Below are positions 7,787 to 14,527 of a stretch of DNA of 16,424 nucleotides, piece by piece (the stretch's first letter is position 1; each line of letters opens with the position of its first letter). A model generated the notes under the pieces. That model ran no database searches. It saw nothing but the letters and a program-made list of their open reading frames with translations, and had not been told where the DNA came from. The stretch is from contig JBKJSM010000097.1 of the NCBI GenBank assembly GCA_046594445.1, forward strand, positions 1 to 16,424, given 5' to 3'. The stretch comes from Gaiellasilicea sp046594445. Its GTDB lineage: Bacteria; Actinomycetota; Thermoleophilia; Gaiellales; Gaiellaceae. Position numbers and translations under genes: made by a program.

Positions 7787-9202
7787 GTGCGCCCCCTCCC
7801 CGCTCGCGCAGCGCTTGCCCTCGAGCTCGCAGGCGTCGTCGGCCTCGTTGTGGCGCAGACCCTGCTTGCGCGCAGGTTGCGTCACACCGACACGTTCTTC
7901 GACGAGGGCACCTACCTCGTCAGCGTTGACGCGCTGCGCCACGGCCAGGCGCTCGGGGAGCGCATCTTCACCGCGCAGCCCCCCGGCTGGTACCACCTGC
8001 TGGACCTCGTCGTCTCGGTCGCCGGGGGGTCGGTCGCGGACGTGCGCGGCGGCCTGGCGCTCCTCGCCGGGCTCGGCGCAGCCGCGGCGTACGGGATCGG
8101 CCGAGCGATCGGCGGGCGTCTGGAAGGAGCGCTCTGCGCCGGCGTCCTTCTCGTCGCGTTCCCGCTCGCGCTCTACGCGGGCCGGGTGCTCGCCGACCCC
8201 GCTTCACTCACGTTTGCGCTCGCCGCCGTCGCGTTGGCCGCGCTCGCCTCGAGAACGGGCCGCGCCACGCTCGCGGCCGCCTGCGGGCTCGCACTGATGC
8301 TCGGGGTGCTGGTGAAGCTGCAAGCCGTCCTCGCCCTGCCGACGATCGGCCTTCTCCTCCTCGCCCCCGGGAGCTCGCGACGGAGGCTGGCCGCGTCCTT
8401 CGCTGCCGGCGCGGCGGCGCCGCTGGCTCTCGTCGCGGCCGTGCACGCAGGCTCTCTTCCCGAGCTGTGGGACGGCGTGGTCACCTACCACCGCCGCGCT
8501 TCCGGGATCGAGATCCTCGACAACTGGTCAGCGCTGAAGAGTCTCTTCAATCCACGGATGCCGTTCGGCTGGCTCGTGGCCCTCGGCGCCGTGGGCGCCG
8601 TCGCCTCGGCGGCCCGGAAGGGCTGGACTCCCGCGGCGGCGCTGTGGCTCTGGCCCGCCGTGGTCGGTGCGTTCCTGCTCTGGCACGACCCCCTCCTCGA
8701 GCACCACCTCGCCGGGCTCACCGTCTCGGTGGCGCCCGCGGTCGGGGTCGCGCTCGCCGCCGGCGTCCGCTCGCTGCCGCGAAGCCCCCGCGCGATCGCG
8801 ACCGTCGTCCTCGCGGCGGCGTTCGCAGCGGGCTACGCCCAGGAGGTCCGGCGGCTCGACAGCGAGGTGCGCCCGGAGGAGGCCGGCACGGTCTGGGCGG
8901 CGCAGGAGCTGGCCCACGCGACGGCGCCGAACGAGCTCGTCGCAACGGATCAGCCGCTCGCCGCCTACCTGGCGCGCCGGCGGGTCCCGGGAGAGCTCGT
9001 CGACACGGCGAAGCTCCGCTTCACGACGGGCTCCCTGACCGCCGACGGCGTCTTCCGGCTCTTCGACGAACGCTGCGTCCGGGCCGTAGTGGCGGGGAGA
9101 GTCTTCAGGGCCCTACCGGGGTTCATGGAGCGCCTCGGCCAGACGTTCCCCGAGTCGAGCCGGCGCCAAGGCGTCGTCGTCTTCACCCGTCCCCGCTGCT
9201 GA
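7787..9202 (+). CDS. PMT/ArnT-like GT-C membrane glycosyltransferase
   Basis: A 471-residue polytopic membrane protein with about ten hydrophobic segments and a soluble C-terminal part of roughly 110 residues. After the first helix (about 10-28) comes RHTDTFFDEGTYLVSVDALR (32-51); D39-E40 match the acidic pair in the first extracytoplasmic loop of PMT/ArnT enzymes (PMT_2-like). This is followed by the typical second loop motif in FTAQPPGWYHLLD (61-73). These enzymes transfer a sugar from polyprenyl-phosphate to a lipid, glycan or protein outside the membrane. The acceptor is unknown. The GTG start at 7787 immediately precedes the first helix and is preceded by a TANNNT hexamer. It probably works on the same glycan as the LCP protein upstream; that is inferred from position. 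Confidence 0.75.
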   Translation: MRPLPARAALALELAGVVGLVVAQTLLARRLRHTDTFFDEGTYLVSVDALRHGQALGERIFTAQPPGWYHLLDLVVSVAGGSVADVRGGLALLAGLGAAAAYGIGRAIGGRLEGALCAGVLLVAFPLALYAGRVLADPASLTFALAAVALAALASRTGRATLAAACGLALMLGVLVKLQAVLALPTIGLLLLAPGSSRRRLAASFAAGAAAPLALVAAVHAGSLPELWDGVVTYHRRASGIEILDNWSALKSLFNPRMPFGWLVALGAVGAVASAARKGWTPAAALWLWPAVVGAFLLWHDPLLEHHLAGLTVSVAPAVGVALAAGVRSLPRSPRAIATVVLAAAFAAGYAQEVRRLDSEVRPEEAGTVWAAQELAHATAPNELVATDQPLAAYLARRRVPGELVDTAKLRFTTGSLTADGVFRLFDERCVRAVVAGRVFRALPGFMERLGQTFPESSRRQGVVVFTRPRC

Positions 9203-9205
9203 GAG

Positions 9206-9679
9206 TCACGGCCGGCGAAACCCGCTAGCCCAAGACGCCGGGCGGGCAGGAGCAGCTCGTACGCGAGCCGGTCGAGCACGGGGATCTGCAGCTGCAGAAT
9301 CGACGGCCTCGACCGCCCGAGCTTGAAGAGCAGCTGGTTGACCCCGCGATTGACGAGCGACGAAGCTGCCGTAGCGCGGGCCGAGCGGCTCGCCGCCGGC
9401 CTCACGAACGAGCCGTGCGAGCTCGGCTGCGTGAACGGCACCTCGTTTCCCAGCGGCGAGCCGCCGGTCCGCTTCAGCGTCCCCTCCGGAGCCGTAGACC
9501 GGCCCCCCAATCGGTTCGGAACGCCGAAGAACGCGCCGCCGCCCTTCCGTAAGACATCGTGTGCGCCGGCCCTGCTGTACAAAGAGGGCGCCGTTCCGCG
9601 GCCCGGCGTCGATCTCGATCACACGGAGCCCTTCGAAGCCGCCCCACGTCCGCGTCCGCGTTCCTCCGGCGCACGCCAC
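9206..9679 (-). pseudogene. Decayed class I SAM-dependent methyltransferase
   Basis: No single frame encodes a credible protein here, but two minus-strand frames alternate to give methyltransferase pieces in the right order. Frame one gives GLRVIEIDAGPRNGALF (about 9631-9581), a damaged motif I (usual form V-L-E-I-G-x-G-x-G). Frame two gives AHDVLRKGGGAFFGVPNRLG (9564-9505), the 'V-L-R-P-G-G' post-III segment. Frame one resumes with VHAAELARLVREAGGEPLG (from 9436) followed by PRYGSFVARQ (to 9350), the usual 'L-L-x-x-A-G-F' helix and strand. Frame two then gives NQLLFKLGRSRPSILQLQIP and DRLAYELLLPARRLGL (9351-9226), a plausible C-terminus. Motif I runs almost directly into the V-L-R-P-G-G region, so some 50 residues are missing, and at least three frame changes are needed. 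It may once have methylated a sugar or lipid in this cluster. The exact 5' end is not recognisable. Confidence 0.6.
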
Positions 9680-9720
9680 CGCGGCGTCCGCGCCTCCCAG
9701 CCGGAACGGAGAGGCTCATT

Positions 9721-9749
9721 GGCTGTCCCAGCCACTGACTGTCCCAGTC
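9721..9749. repeat. Two tandem 13-nt mini-hairpins (repeat or bidirectional terminator)
   Basis: GGCTGTCCCAGCC (9721-9733) and GACTGTCCCAGTC (9737-9749) are each a perfect 5-bp stem around TCC, spaced 16 nt apart and sharing the 9-nt core CTGTCCCAG. An outer pairing of GGCTGT (9721-9726) with ACAGCC (9761-9766) is also possible. The element lies 35-63 nt beyond the stop of the minus-strand gene ending at 9784. It could be a terminator, though there is no U-tract, or a REP-like dispersed repeat. Confidence 0.5.
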
Positions 9750-9783
9750 GGCCGGCGGCTACAGCCCGCTGACGTCGCGGACT

Positions 9784-11826
9784 CTAGTCGATGGGGCGCG
9801 AAGCTCCTTCGGCTGAGAGCTGCCGCCAACCGGAGAGCAGAGCCAGGGAGTAGAGCGCCGCGACGACGAGCAGCAGGTTGCGGTAGCCCGTCACGAGCGC
9901 TGCGTACTCGATCACGCCGCCGACCATCGCGCCGAGCAGGTTCGCGCCGAAGGCGACGGTCGAGGAGCCCACGCCGCGGAACCGCTCGGCGAAGATCAGG
10001 TTCGCGACGAAGATCGGTGCGAACGCGAGCGCGACCGCGGCGGCGAGGCGCGGCCACCACGACAGCCCGAGCAGCGCGTCCTGTGGCACCGCCCAGGCGA
10101 TCACGAGCGTGACGAGCAGCGCCGCGTAGAGCACGAACGGCCGACCAATCCGCACGCGGCGCGAGACCTCGATCGCGGCCAGCACAGTGACCAGAATGCC
10201 GCCGAAGACGAGCGCGTTGACAAACCACGTCGTGCCGAAGAGCAGCGCGAACTGGATCACGTTCTTGGTCTCCAGCAGCAAGAACGCCGCCCCCATGAAG
10301 AAGAGGTCGGCGTACGGGCGCATAAGGCCGATAGGCCCGCCGGCGACCCGGACCGCGAGCGCGGAGGCGGCGAGGATGAGACCGAGGGCGATCAGGTAGA
10401 AGGTCGGCACGTGCGGCGTTCGCAGGTAGAGGAAGGGATAGTCGTCGCGCGCCGGCTCGGGGACGAAACGCCCGCTCGGGCTCCAGACGGCCGCGCAGTC
10501 GACATCGTCGCGACCGAGACCGACGGTGAGCACGGCCAGCGTCCCCGCCTCGCCGATCGGGTCGAAGCAGGGCCGATGCCCGTACGCGACCTCGAGCGTC
10601 CGTGCGAGCCGGTCCACCAACCACGGCTCGCGGTAGAAGTTGTACATCGAGAAGACGCCGCCGACCTTGAGGCGGCGGCGCGCCTCCTCCATCGCTTCGC
10701 GGGTGAAGAGGTAGCTCTCGAGCCGCAGCGACGACTGCCCCGCCACGAGCGTCAGCGAGTCGGGGAGCGCGAAGAGGATGAGGTCGTACGTGCGCTGCGT
10801 CCGCTCGATGAAGGCGCGTCCGTCGTCGAGATGGACGGTGACGCGCGGGTCGTCGTAGGGCCGGTCCGGGTGCAGCCGGCGGCCGAGCCGCGCGAGGCGC
10901 GGGTCGATCTCGACGGCGTCGACGCGATGCGCGCCGTTCGCCAGCGCGAGGGCGACGTCCGATCCGGTGCCGGCGCCGACAACGAGCACGTCGCCGACGT
11001 CCCGGGTGCCGATCCGGTCGTATGGGGCCCGGTACACGGCGCCACCCTCTCCGGAGCGGATCCGCTCGACCGGCGCGATCGCCTGGTGCGGGATGCCGTT
11101 GACGGCGACGTGATACGTCCCGTCCGGCAAGGGCTCGACGTGCACCTTGTAATACGGCGACCAGCCGAGCTCGTCCGGCGACTCCCACGACGGCTGGGTC
11201 TCGCGCGCGAGCGCGGCCACGATGACGAGCAGTGCGACGACCTGGACGACGCGCGTCCGCCGGCCAAGCACCGCTGCGAAGAGAAGCGCGGTGACCGCGC
11301 CCCACGCAACTGGCGGCAACTCGAGCAGCGACAAGAGCGAGAACCCGGCGATCCCGAGGAGGCTGCCGAGGATGTCCAGCCGGTACGCCTCGAGCGGCTC
11401 GAACCGCGCGAACGTGCGCGCCACGCCGTGAGCGATCAAGGCCATCGTCCCTGCGACGACGCCGAACACGATCGGCAGCGTCAGCCAGATCGGCAGCCCG
11501 CTCTCCTCGCCGTGGCCGAAGAAGATCAGCCCGCCGTCCGGTCGGTCGATCTCGACGGGGAACTTGAGCACGAAGACGACGAGCGCCGCGAGCGCGACGG
11601 GTGCCAGCGGGAAGGCGTCCCAGCTCGAGCGCGCGGTCAGGAACCCGATCCCGATCCCGAGAAAGCTCCCGAGCAGCACGAAGTTCGAGAAGTACGACAG
11701 GTGGACGATGTTGGAGCCCGTCCACCGGATCAGCGCCAGCTCGACGAAGAGCAGCAGGCCGCTGAGCAGGACGAGGCGGAGCCGGTCGCTCAGCGCAGGT
11801 CCTTGTTCGACTCCATGTCGAACCAC
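9784..11826 (-). CDS. Multi-pass membrane protein with internal spermidine-synthase-like domain
   Basis: A protein of 680 residues from the GTG at 11826, or 669 from a CTG at 11793. Residues about 15-205 hold some six membrane helices, 215-465 a soluble Rossmann domain, and 475-670 another six or so helices. The soluble domain has DVLVVGAGTGSDVALAL (279-295, SAM-binding Gly loop), VDAVEIDP (302-309), VHLDDGRAFI (331-340) and YDLILFALPDSL (347-358), as in membrane proteins annotated as spermidine synthase-like. The Asp that acts as base in true aminopropyltransferases (first D of D-x-x-D-P) is replaced by A353, while D356 remains, so polyamine synthesis is doubtful. The CTG start has AAGGA 6 nt upstream and forms a CTGA overlap with the preceding stop; the GTG start would overlap it by 37 nt. 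The natural substrate is unknown. It is the last gene of the coupled minus-strand run. Confidence 0.8.
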   Translation of the reverse strand: MVRHGVEQGPALSDRLRLVLLSGLLLFVELALIRWTGSNIVHLSYFSNFVLLGSFLGIGIGFLTARSSWDAFPLAPVALAALVVFVLKFPVEIDRPDGGLIFFGHGEESGLPIWLTLPIVFGVVAGTMALIAHGVARTFARFEPLEAYRLDILGSLLGIAGFSLLSLLELPPVAWGAVTALLFAAVLGRRTRVVQVVALLVIVAALARETQPSWESPDELGWSPYYKVHVEPLPDGTYHVAVNGIPHQAIAPVERIRSGEGGAVYRAPYDRIGTRDVGDVLVVGAGTGSDVALALANGAHRVDAVEIDPRLARLGRRLHPDRPYDDPRVTVHLDDGRAFIERTQRTYDLILFALPDSLTLVAGQSSLRLESYLFTREAMEEARRRLKVGGVFSMYNFYREPWLVDRLARTLEVAYGHRPCFDPIGEAGTLAVLTVGLGRDDVDCAAVWSPSGRFVPEPARDDYPFLYLRTPHVPTFYLIALGLILAASALAVRVAGGPIGLMRPYADLFFMGAAFLLLETKNVIQFALLFGTTWFVNALVFGGILVTVLAAIEVSRRVRIGRPFVLYAALLVTLVIAWAVPQDALLGLSWWPRLAAAVALAFAPIFVANLIFAERFRGVGSSTVAFGANLLGAMVGGVIEYAALVTGYRNLLLVVAALYSLALLSGWRQLSAEGASRPID

Positions 11827-12731
11827 ATCGCGAAGAGCGTGAACTGGCTCCCCGAGATCAGGAGCAGCGCGACGAGGACGATCGTCGGCGTCGTGATCTC
11901 GTTTCCTTTCAGGCGGAGCACGAGCTCGATCACGCCGAGGAGGAGGCCGACGAGCGTCATCAGGATCCCGAGCGCGTAGAAGAAGACGAGCGGGTGGAAG
12001 TCCCGGATCACGTACTTCTCGCGCAGCCGCCAGAAGAACCCCTTCACGAGCAGCCACGAGATCCGCGGGATCACGCGGCGGAACTTGATCCCCGACGTCT
12101 CGCCGACGCCGTACACCGGACGCGAGGGGAAGTCGCGCACGCGGGCGTTCCAGACGTTCAGGTGCACCAACATGTCGTTCGGGAAGCCGTAGCCGCGGTA
12201 GATCCGGTCGAGGTCGAGCTGGGCGAGCATCGACCGCGAGATCGCCGTGTAGCCCGTTTGCGAGTCGGCGACGTGCCAGTAGCCCGAGGCGACCTTCGTC
12301 AGCAGCGAGAGGATCGCGTTGCCGAGGTAGCGCGTGCGCGGGATCAGCTTCCAGGCCTCGCCGCTGACGAGGCGGTTCGCCTTTGCGTAGTCGACCTCGC
12401 CGCGCGCGACGGGCTCGACGAGCGAGAGCAGGTCGGCCGGGTCCATCTGATTGTCCGCAGCCATCACGCAGACGACCTCGTCGCCCGCCTCGAGCGCGCG
12501 CTCGTAGCCCGTCACGATCGCGGCGCCGACGCCGCCGTTCTCGCTCCTGCGGACGACCTCGATCCGCTCGCTCCCGAGCGAGGTCGCGGCCGCGACGGTG
12601 TCGTCGCTCGAGGCGTCGTCGACGACGATCACGTGGTCGACGAACTCCGGGATGCCGGCGAGCGTCGTGGCGATCAGCCGCCCCTCGTCGTGGGCGGGGA
12701 CGACGACCGCGACGCGCTTGCCGTCGACCAT
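11790..12731 (-). CDS. Family 2 glycosyltransferase, DPM1-like with C-terminal membrane helices
   Basis: A 313-residue GT-A enzyme. VAVVVPAHDEGRLIATTL (7-24) is the nucleotide-binding start, VIVVDDASSDDT (34-45) holds the UDP/GDP-contacting D38-D39, and VMAADNQMDP (89-98) occupies the metal-binding D-x-D region (D93; family usually D-A-D-x-Q-H-x-P). The domain continues to SQTGYTAISR (157-166) and YGFPNDMLVH (181-190). Two hydrophobic segments (about 246-272 and 283-302) anchor the C-terminus. Such proteins make polyprenyl-phosphate sugars or extend lipid-linked glycans; here one could feed the GT-C enzymes in the window. The ATG at 12731 lies 3 nt after the TAA of the Wzz-like gene. Its TGA is overlapped by the start of the downstream membrane protein. 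Confidence 0.85.
   Translation of the reverse strand: MVDGKRVAVVVPAHDEGRLIATTLAGIPEFVDHVIVVDDASSDDTVAAATSLGSERIEVVRRSENGGVGAAIVTGYERALEAGDEVVCVMAADNQMDPADLLSLVEPVARGEVDYAKANRLVSGEAWKLIPRTRYLGNAILSLLTKVASGYWHVADSQTGYTAISRSMLAQLDLDRIYRGYGFPNDMLVHLNVWNARVRDFPSRPVYGVGETSGIKFRRVIPRISWLLVKGFFWRLREKYVIRDFHPLVFFYALGILMTLVGLLLGVIELVLRLKGNEITTPTIVLVALLLISGSQFTLFAMWFDMESNKDLR
11800..11804 (-). promoter_or_regulatory. Ribosome binding site AAGGA favouring a CTG start
   Basis: On the minus strand AAGGA is followed by 6 nt (CCTGCG) and then CTG at 11793-11791, whose last two bases begin the TGA stop of the GT2 gene. The 6-nt spacing equals that of AGGAG before the epimerase gene at 886. No comparable sequence precedes the alternative GTG at 11826. 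Confidence 0.45.
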
Positions 12732-12734
12732 GAC

Positions 12735-13607
12735 TTAGGCGGTGCGAGCGCGCCGGGCCAGGAACGAGTCGGCCATGAGGGCCGCGGCGCAGCCGAGCAG
12801 CAGGCCGAGCAGGCCGCCGACGAGCGCGCCGTTGCGCCCGCTCCGCGCGGTCGTCTTGACGGCGGCGGCGGGCTCGATCACCTGCGCCTTCTCGACGTTC
12901 TCCGCGAGCGCGAGCTGCTGCCGTACGTCGGACTGGAGGTCGAGCAGCTGGCCGCGGCGCGTCTGAGCGTTGTCGAGCGAGCTGACGAGCACGAGCTTGT
13001 CCAGGGCGGTCAGGCCCGGCTCTTCGACGACGTCCTCGAGCTGCGCGATCCGCGGCACAAGCGTGTTCAGCTGATCCTGGATCGACTGGAGCTGGTCGTT
13101 GAACGCTGTGATCTTGGTGTCGACGTACTGCGCCGACGTCCGCTCGATCACCTCGGCGGCCAGCGCGTCCGCGGCACGCTCGGCCTTCCGCGGCTGTCCG
13201 GCGATCACGGTGATCGTCACGAGCGGGGCTCCGGTCGGCCGGGCGCCGGGGCCGGAAGCGCCGACGATCTGGGAGGTCACGTTGCCGCGCAGCGCGCGCA
13301 CGGGCAGGTCGGCCTCGCCGGCCGCCTTTCGCAGCGCGGCCTCCGAGCGGATGATCTCCGCGACCGCCCGGCCGTTCGTCAGGAAGCTCGCGACCGGAGC
13401 GCCGCCGTTGGGCGAAAACGGCTGGCCCATTGCGACGAGTGTCTCCGCCTCGTAGACCTTGCCGCCGCCGAGCGCGAGCAGGAAGCCGATCAGCAGGCCG
13501 GCGACCGTCCCGAGCACGGGCAGCCACCAGCGGGCGGCGATCCGCTCCCAGACCGAGCGGAGGTCGACCTCCCGCTCGGCGTCCGGGTCGTTCGTCGGCG
13601 TGCTCAC
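12735..13607 (-). CDS. Wzz-like polysaccharide chain-length/co-polymerase protein
   Basis: A 290-residue protein with the Wzz/PCP layout: cytosolic N-terminus ending in DLRSVWERIAARWW (15-28), first membrane helix at about 29-46, an extracytoplasmic region beginning VYEAETLVAM (51-60), a long helical, probably coiled-coil part (about 140-240), and a second membrane helix at about 258-277 close to the C-terminus. These proteins oligomerise and set the length of Wzy-made chains. It lacks a BY-kinase domain, so it is not a Wzc-type fusion, and the usual proline-rich motif next to the second helix is weak (IEPAAAVK, 244-251). GTG at 13607 overlaps the preceding stop as GTGA. The O-antigen polymerase-like protein at the left end of the window is a natural partner. 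Confidence 0.78.
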   Translation of the reverse strand: MSTPTNDPDAEREVDLRSVWERIAARWWLPVLGTVAGLLIGFLLALGGGKVYEAETLVAMGQPFSPNGGAPVASFLTNGRAVAEIIRSEAALRKAAGEADLPVRALRGNVTSQIVGASGPGARPTGAPLVTITVIAGQPRKAERAADALAAEVIERTSAQYVDTKITAFNDQLQSIQDQLNTLVPRIAQLEDVVEEPGLTALDKLVLVSSLDNAQTRRGQLLDLQSDVRQQLALAENVEKAQVIEPAAAVKTTARSGRNGALVGGLLGLLLGCAAALMADSFLARRARTA

Positions 13608-14527
13608 GCGGGCGACTCTACCGCCGCCCATTCCCATTGCGACGCCATTCCGTCGCGCAGGGTCGTCTCGGGCGCCCAGTTGAGGGCCACCGCGGCCTTG
13701 GTCACGTCGGCCTTCGTGCGCTTGACGTCGCCAGCGGCCGCCGCGAGACGCTCGACATCGAGCGCGCGGCCGGAGAGCTCCTCCGCAAGCGCGATCGCCT
13801 CGTTCATGGTCGCCTCGTCGCCGCCACCGACGTTGTAGACCTCGCCGCCGCGGCCCCGCTCCATTGCTGCGATCGTGGCGGCGACGGCGTCGCCGACGTA
13901 GGTGAAGCTCCGCGCGGCGCTGCCGTCTCCGAAGAGCTGGAAGCGCTCGCCGCGCACCAGCGCCTCCAGGATCGCCGTGAACGCCATGTCCGGCCGCTGG
14001 CGCGGCCCGTAGACCGTGAAGTAGCGGAGCAGGACGGCGTCGAGCCCCTGCGCCCGCTCGATCGCCGCGGCAAGGTGCTCGCAGGCGAGCTTCGTGATCC
14101 CGTACGGCGAGATCGGCCGTGGCTCGACGTCCTCCGGGGTCGGGTACGCCTCGGCGTCGCCGTAGACCGACGAGGACGAGGCGAAGACGACGCGCGTGCC
14201 GGCCGCCGCCGCAGCCTCGAAGAGGCGCTGGCTCGCACGAACGTTCCGGTCGAGGTAGAGCTGGAAGGTCTCGCCCCAGCTCGCGCGAACTCCCGGCTGC
14301 CCGGCGAGGTGGAAGATGCCGTCGGCTCCGGCGAGGATCGGCTCGAGCGGCGCCACGACGAGGTCGGCCTCGACCACGTCGGCCCCAGCGGCATTGCGCT
14401 CCTTGCGCCACCGCTCGTAGTTCTCGGTGTAGACATCGACGCCGACGACGTCGTGCCCCTGCTCCCGCAAGGCCTCGGCGAGGTGCGAGCCGATGAACCC
14501 GGCCGCCCCCGTGACCACGTATCTCAC
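13604..14527 (-). CDS. NAD-dependent epimerase, UDP-glucuronate 4-epimerase-like
   Basis: A 307-residue extended SDR with VVTGAAGFIGSHLAEAL (4-20), VDVYTENYERWRKERN (30-45), ASSSSVYGD (116-124), SPYGITK (Y142, K146) and LRYFTVYGPRQRPDMAFTA (167-185). The extended basic loop after beta-2 ('D-x-Y-x-x-N-Y-x-x-x-x-K-x-x-R') and the 'F-T-V-Y-G-P-x-x-R-P-D-M-A' segment recall UDP-glucuronate 4-epimerases (CapI/LpsL type), which give UDP-galacturonate. Other members of this branch act on dTDP- or UDP-hexoses, so substrate is a guess. It differs clearly from the epimerase at 886-1827, so it is not a recent duplicate. GTG at 14527 overlaps the upstream TGA by 4 nt, and its own TGA overlaps the next GTG by 4 nt. 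Confidence 0.82.
   Translation of the reverse strand: MRYVVTGAAGFIGSHLAEALREQGHDVVGVDVYTENYERWRKERNAAGADVVEADLVVAPLEPILAGADGIFHLAGQPGVRASWGETFQLYLDRNVRASQRLFEAAAAAGTRVVFASSSSVYGDAEAYPTPEDVEPRPISPYGITKLACEHLAAAIERAQGLDAVLLRYFTVYGPRQRPDMAFTAILEALVRGERFQLFGDGSAARSFTYVGDAVAATIAAMERGRGGEVYNVGGGDEATMNEAIALAEELSGRALDVERLAAAAGDVKRTKADVTKAAVALNWAPETTLRDGMASQWEWAAVESPA

Noticed and set aside
9203..9245. Possible intrinsic terminator after the plus-strand GT-C gene
   Set aside because: Only short G/C complementarity is present and there is no T-tract; in DNA this rich in G+C that is not meaningful.
9323..9772. Plus-strand open frame of 149 codons in the gap after the GT-C gene
   Set aside because: No motif or helix pattern; the minus strand of the same stretch shows ordered methyltransferase remains.
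10411..11979. Plus-strand open frame of 522 codons opposite the spermidine-synthase-like gene
   Set aside because: Charged, motif-free translation antisense to a well-supported protein.
11827..13527. Possible fusion of the spermidine-synthase-like protein to an upstream region through an open frame to 13527
   Set aside because: The extra part overlaps the GT2 and Wzz-like genes in another frame and has shadow-type Arg/Ala/Pro-rich composition.
11994..13838. Plus-strand open frame of 614 codons opposite the GT2 and Wzz-like genes
   Set aside because: It crosses several real genes on the other strand, has a low-complexity charged composition and matches no family I recognise.
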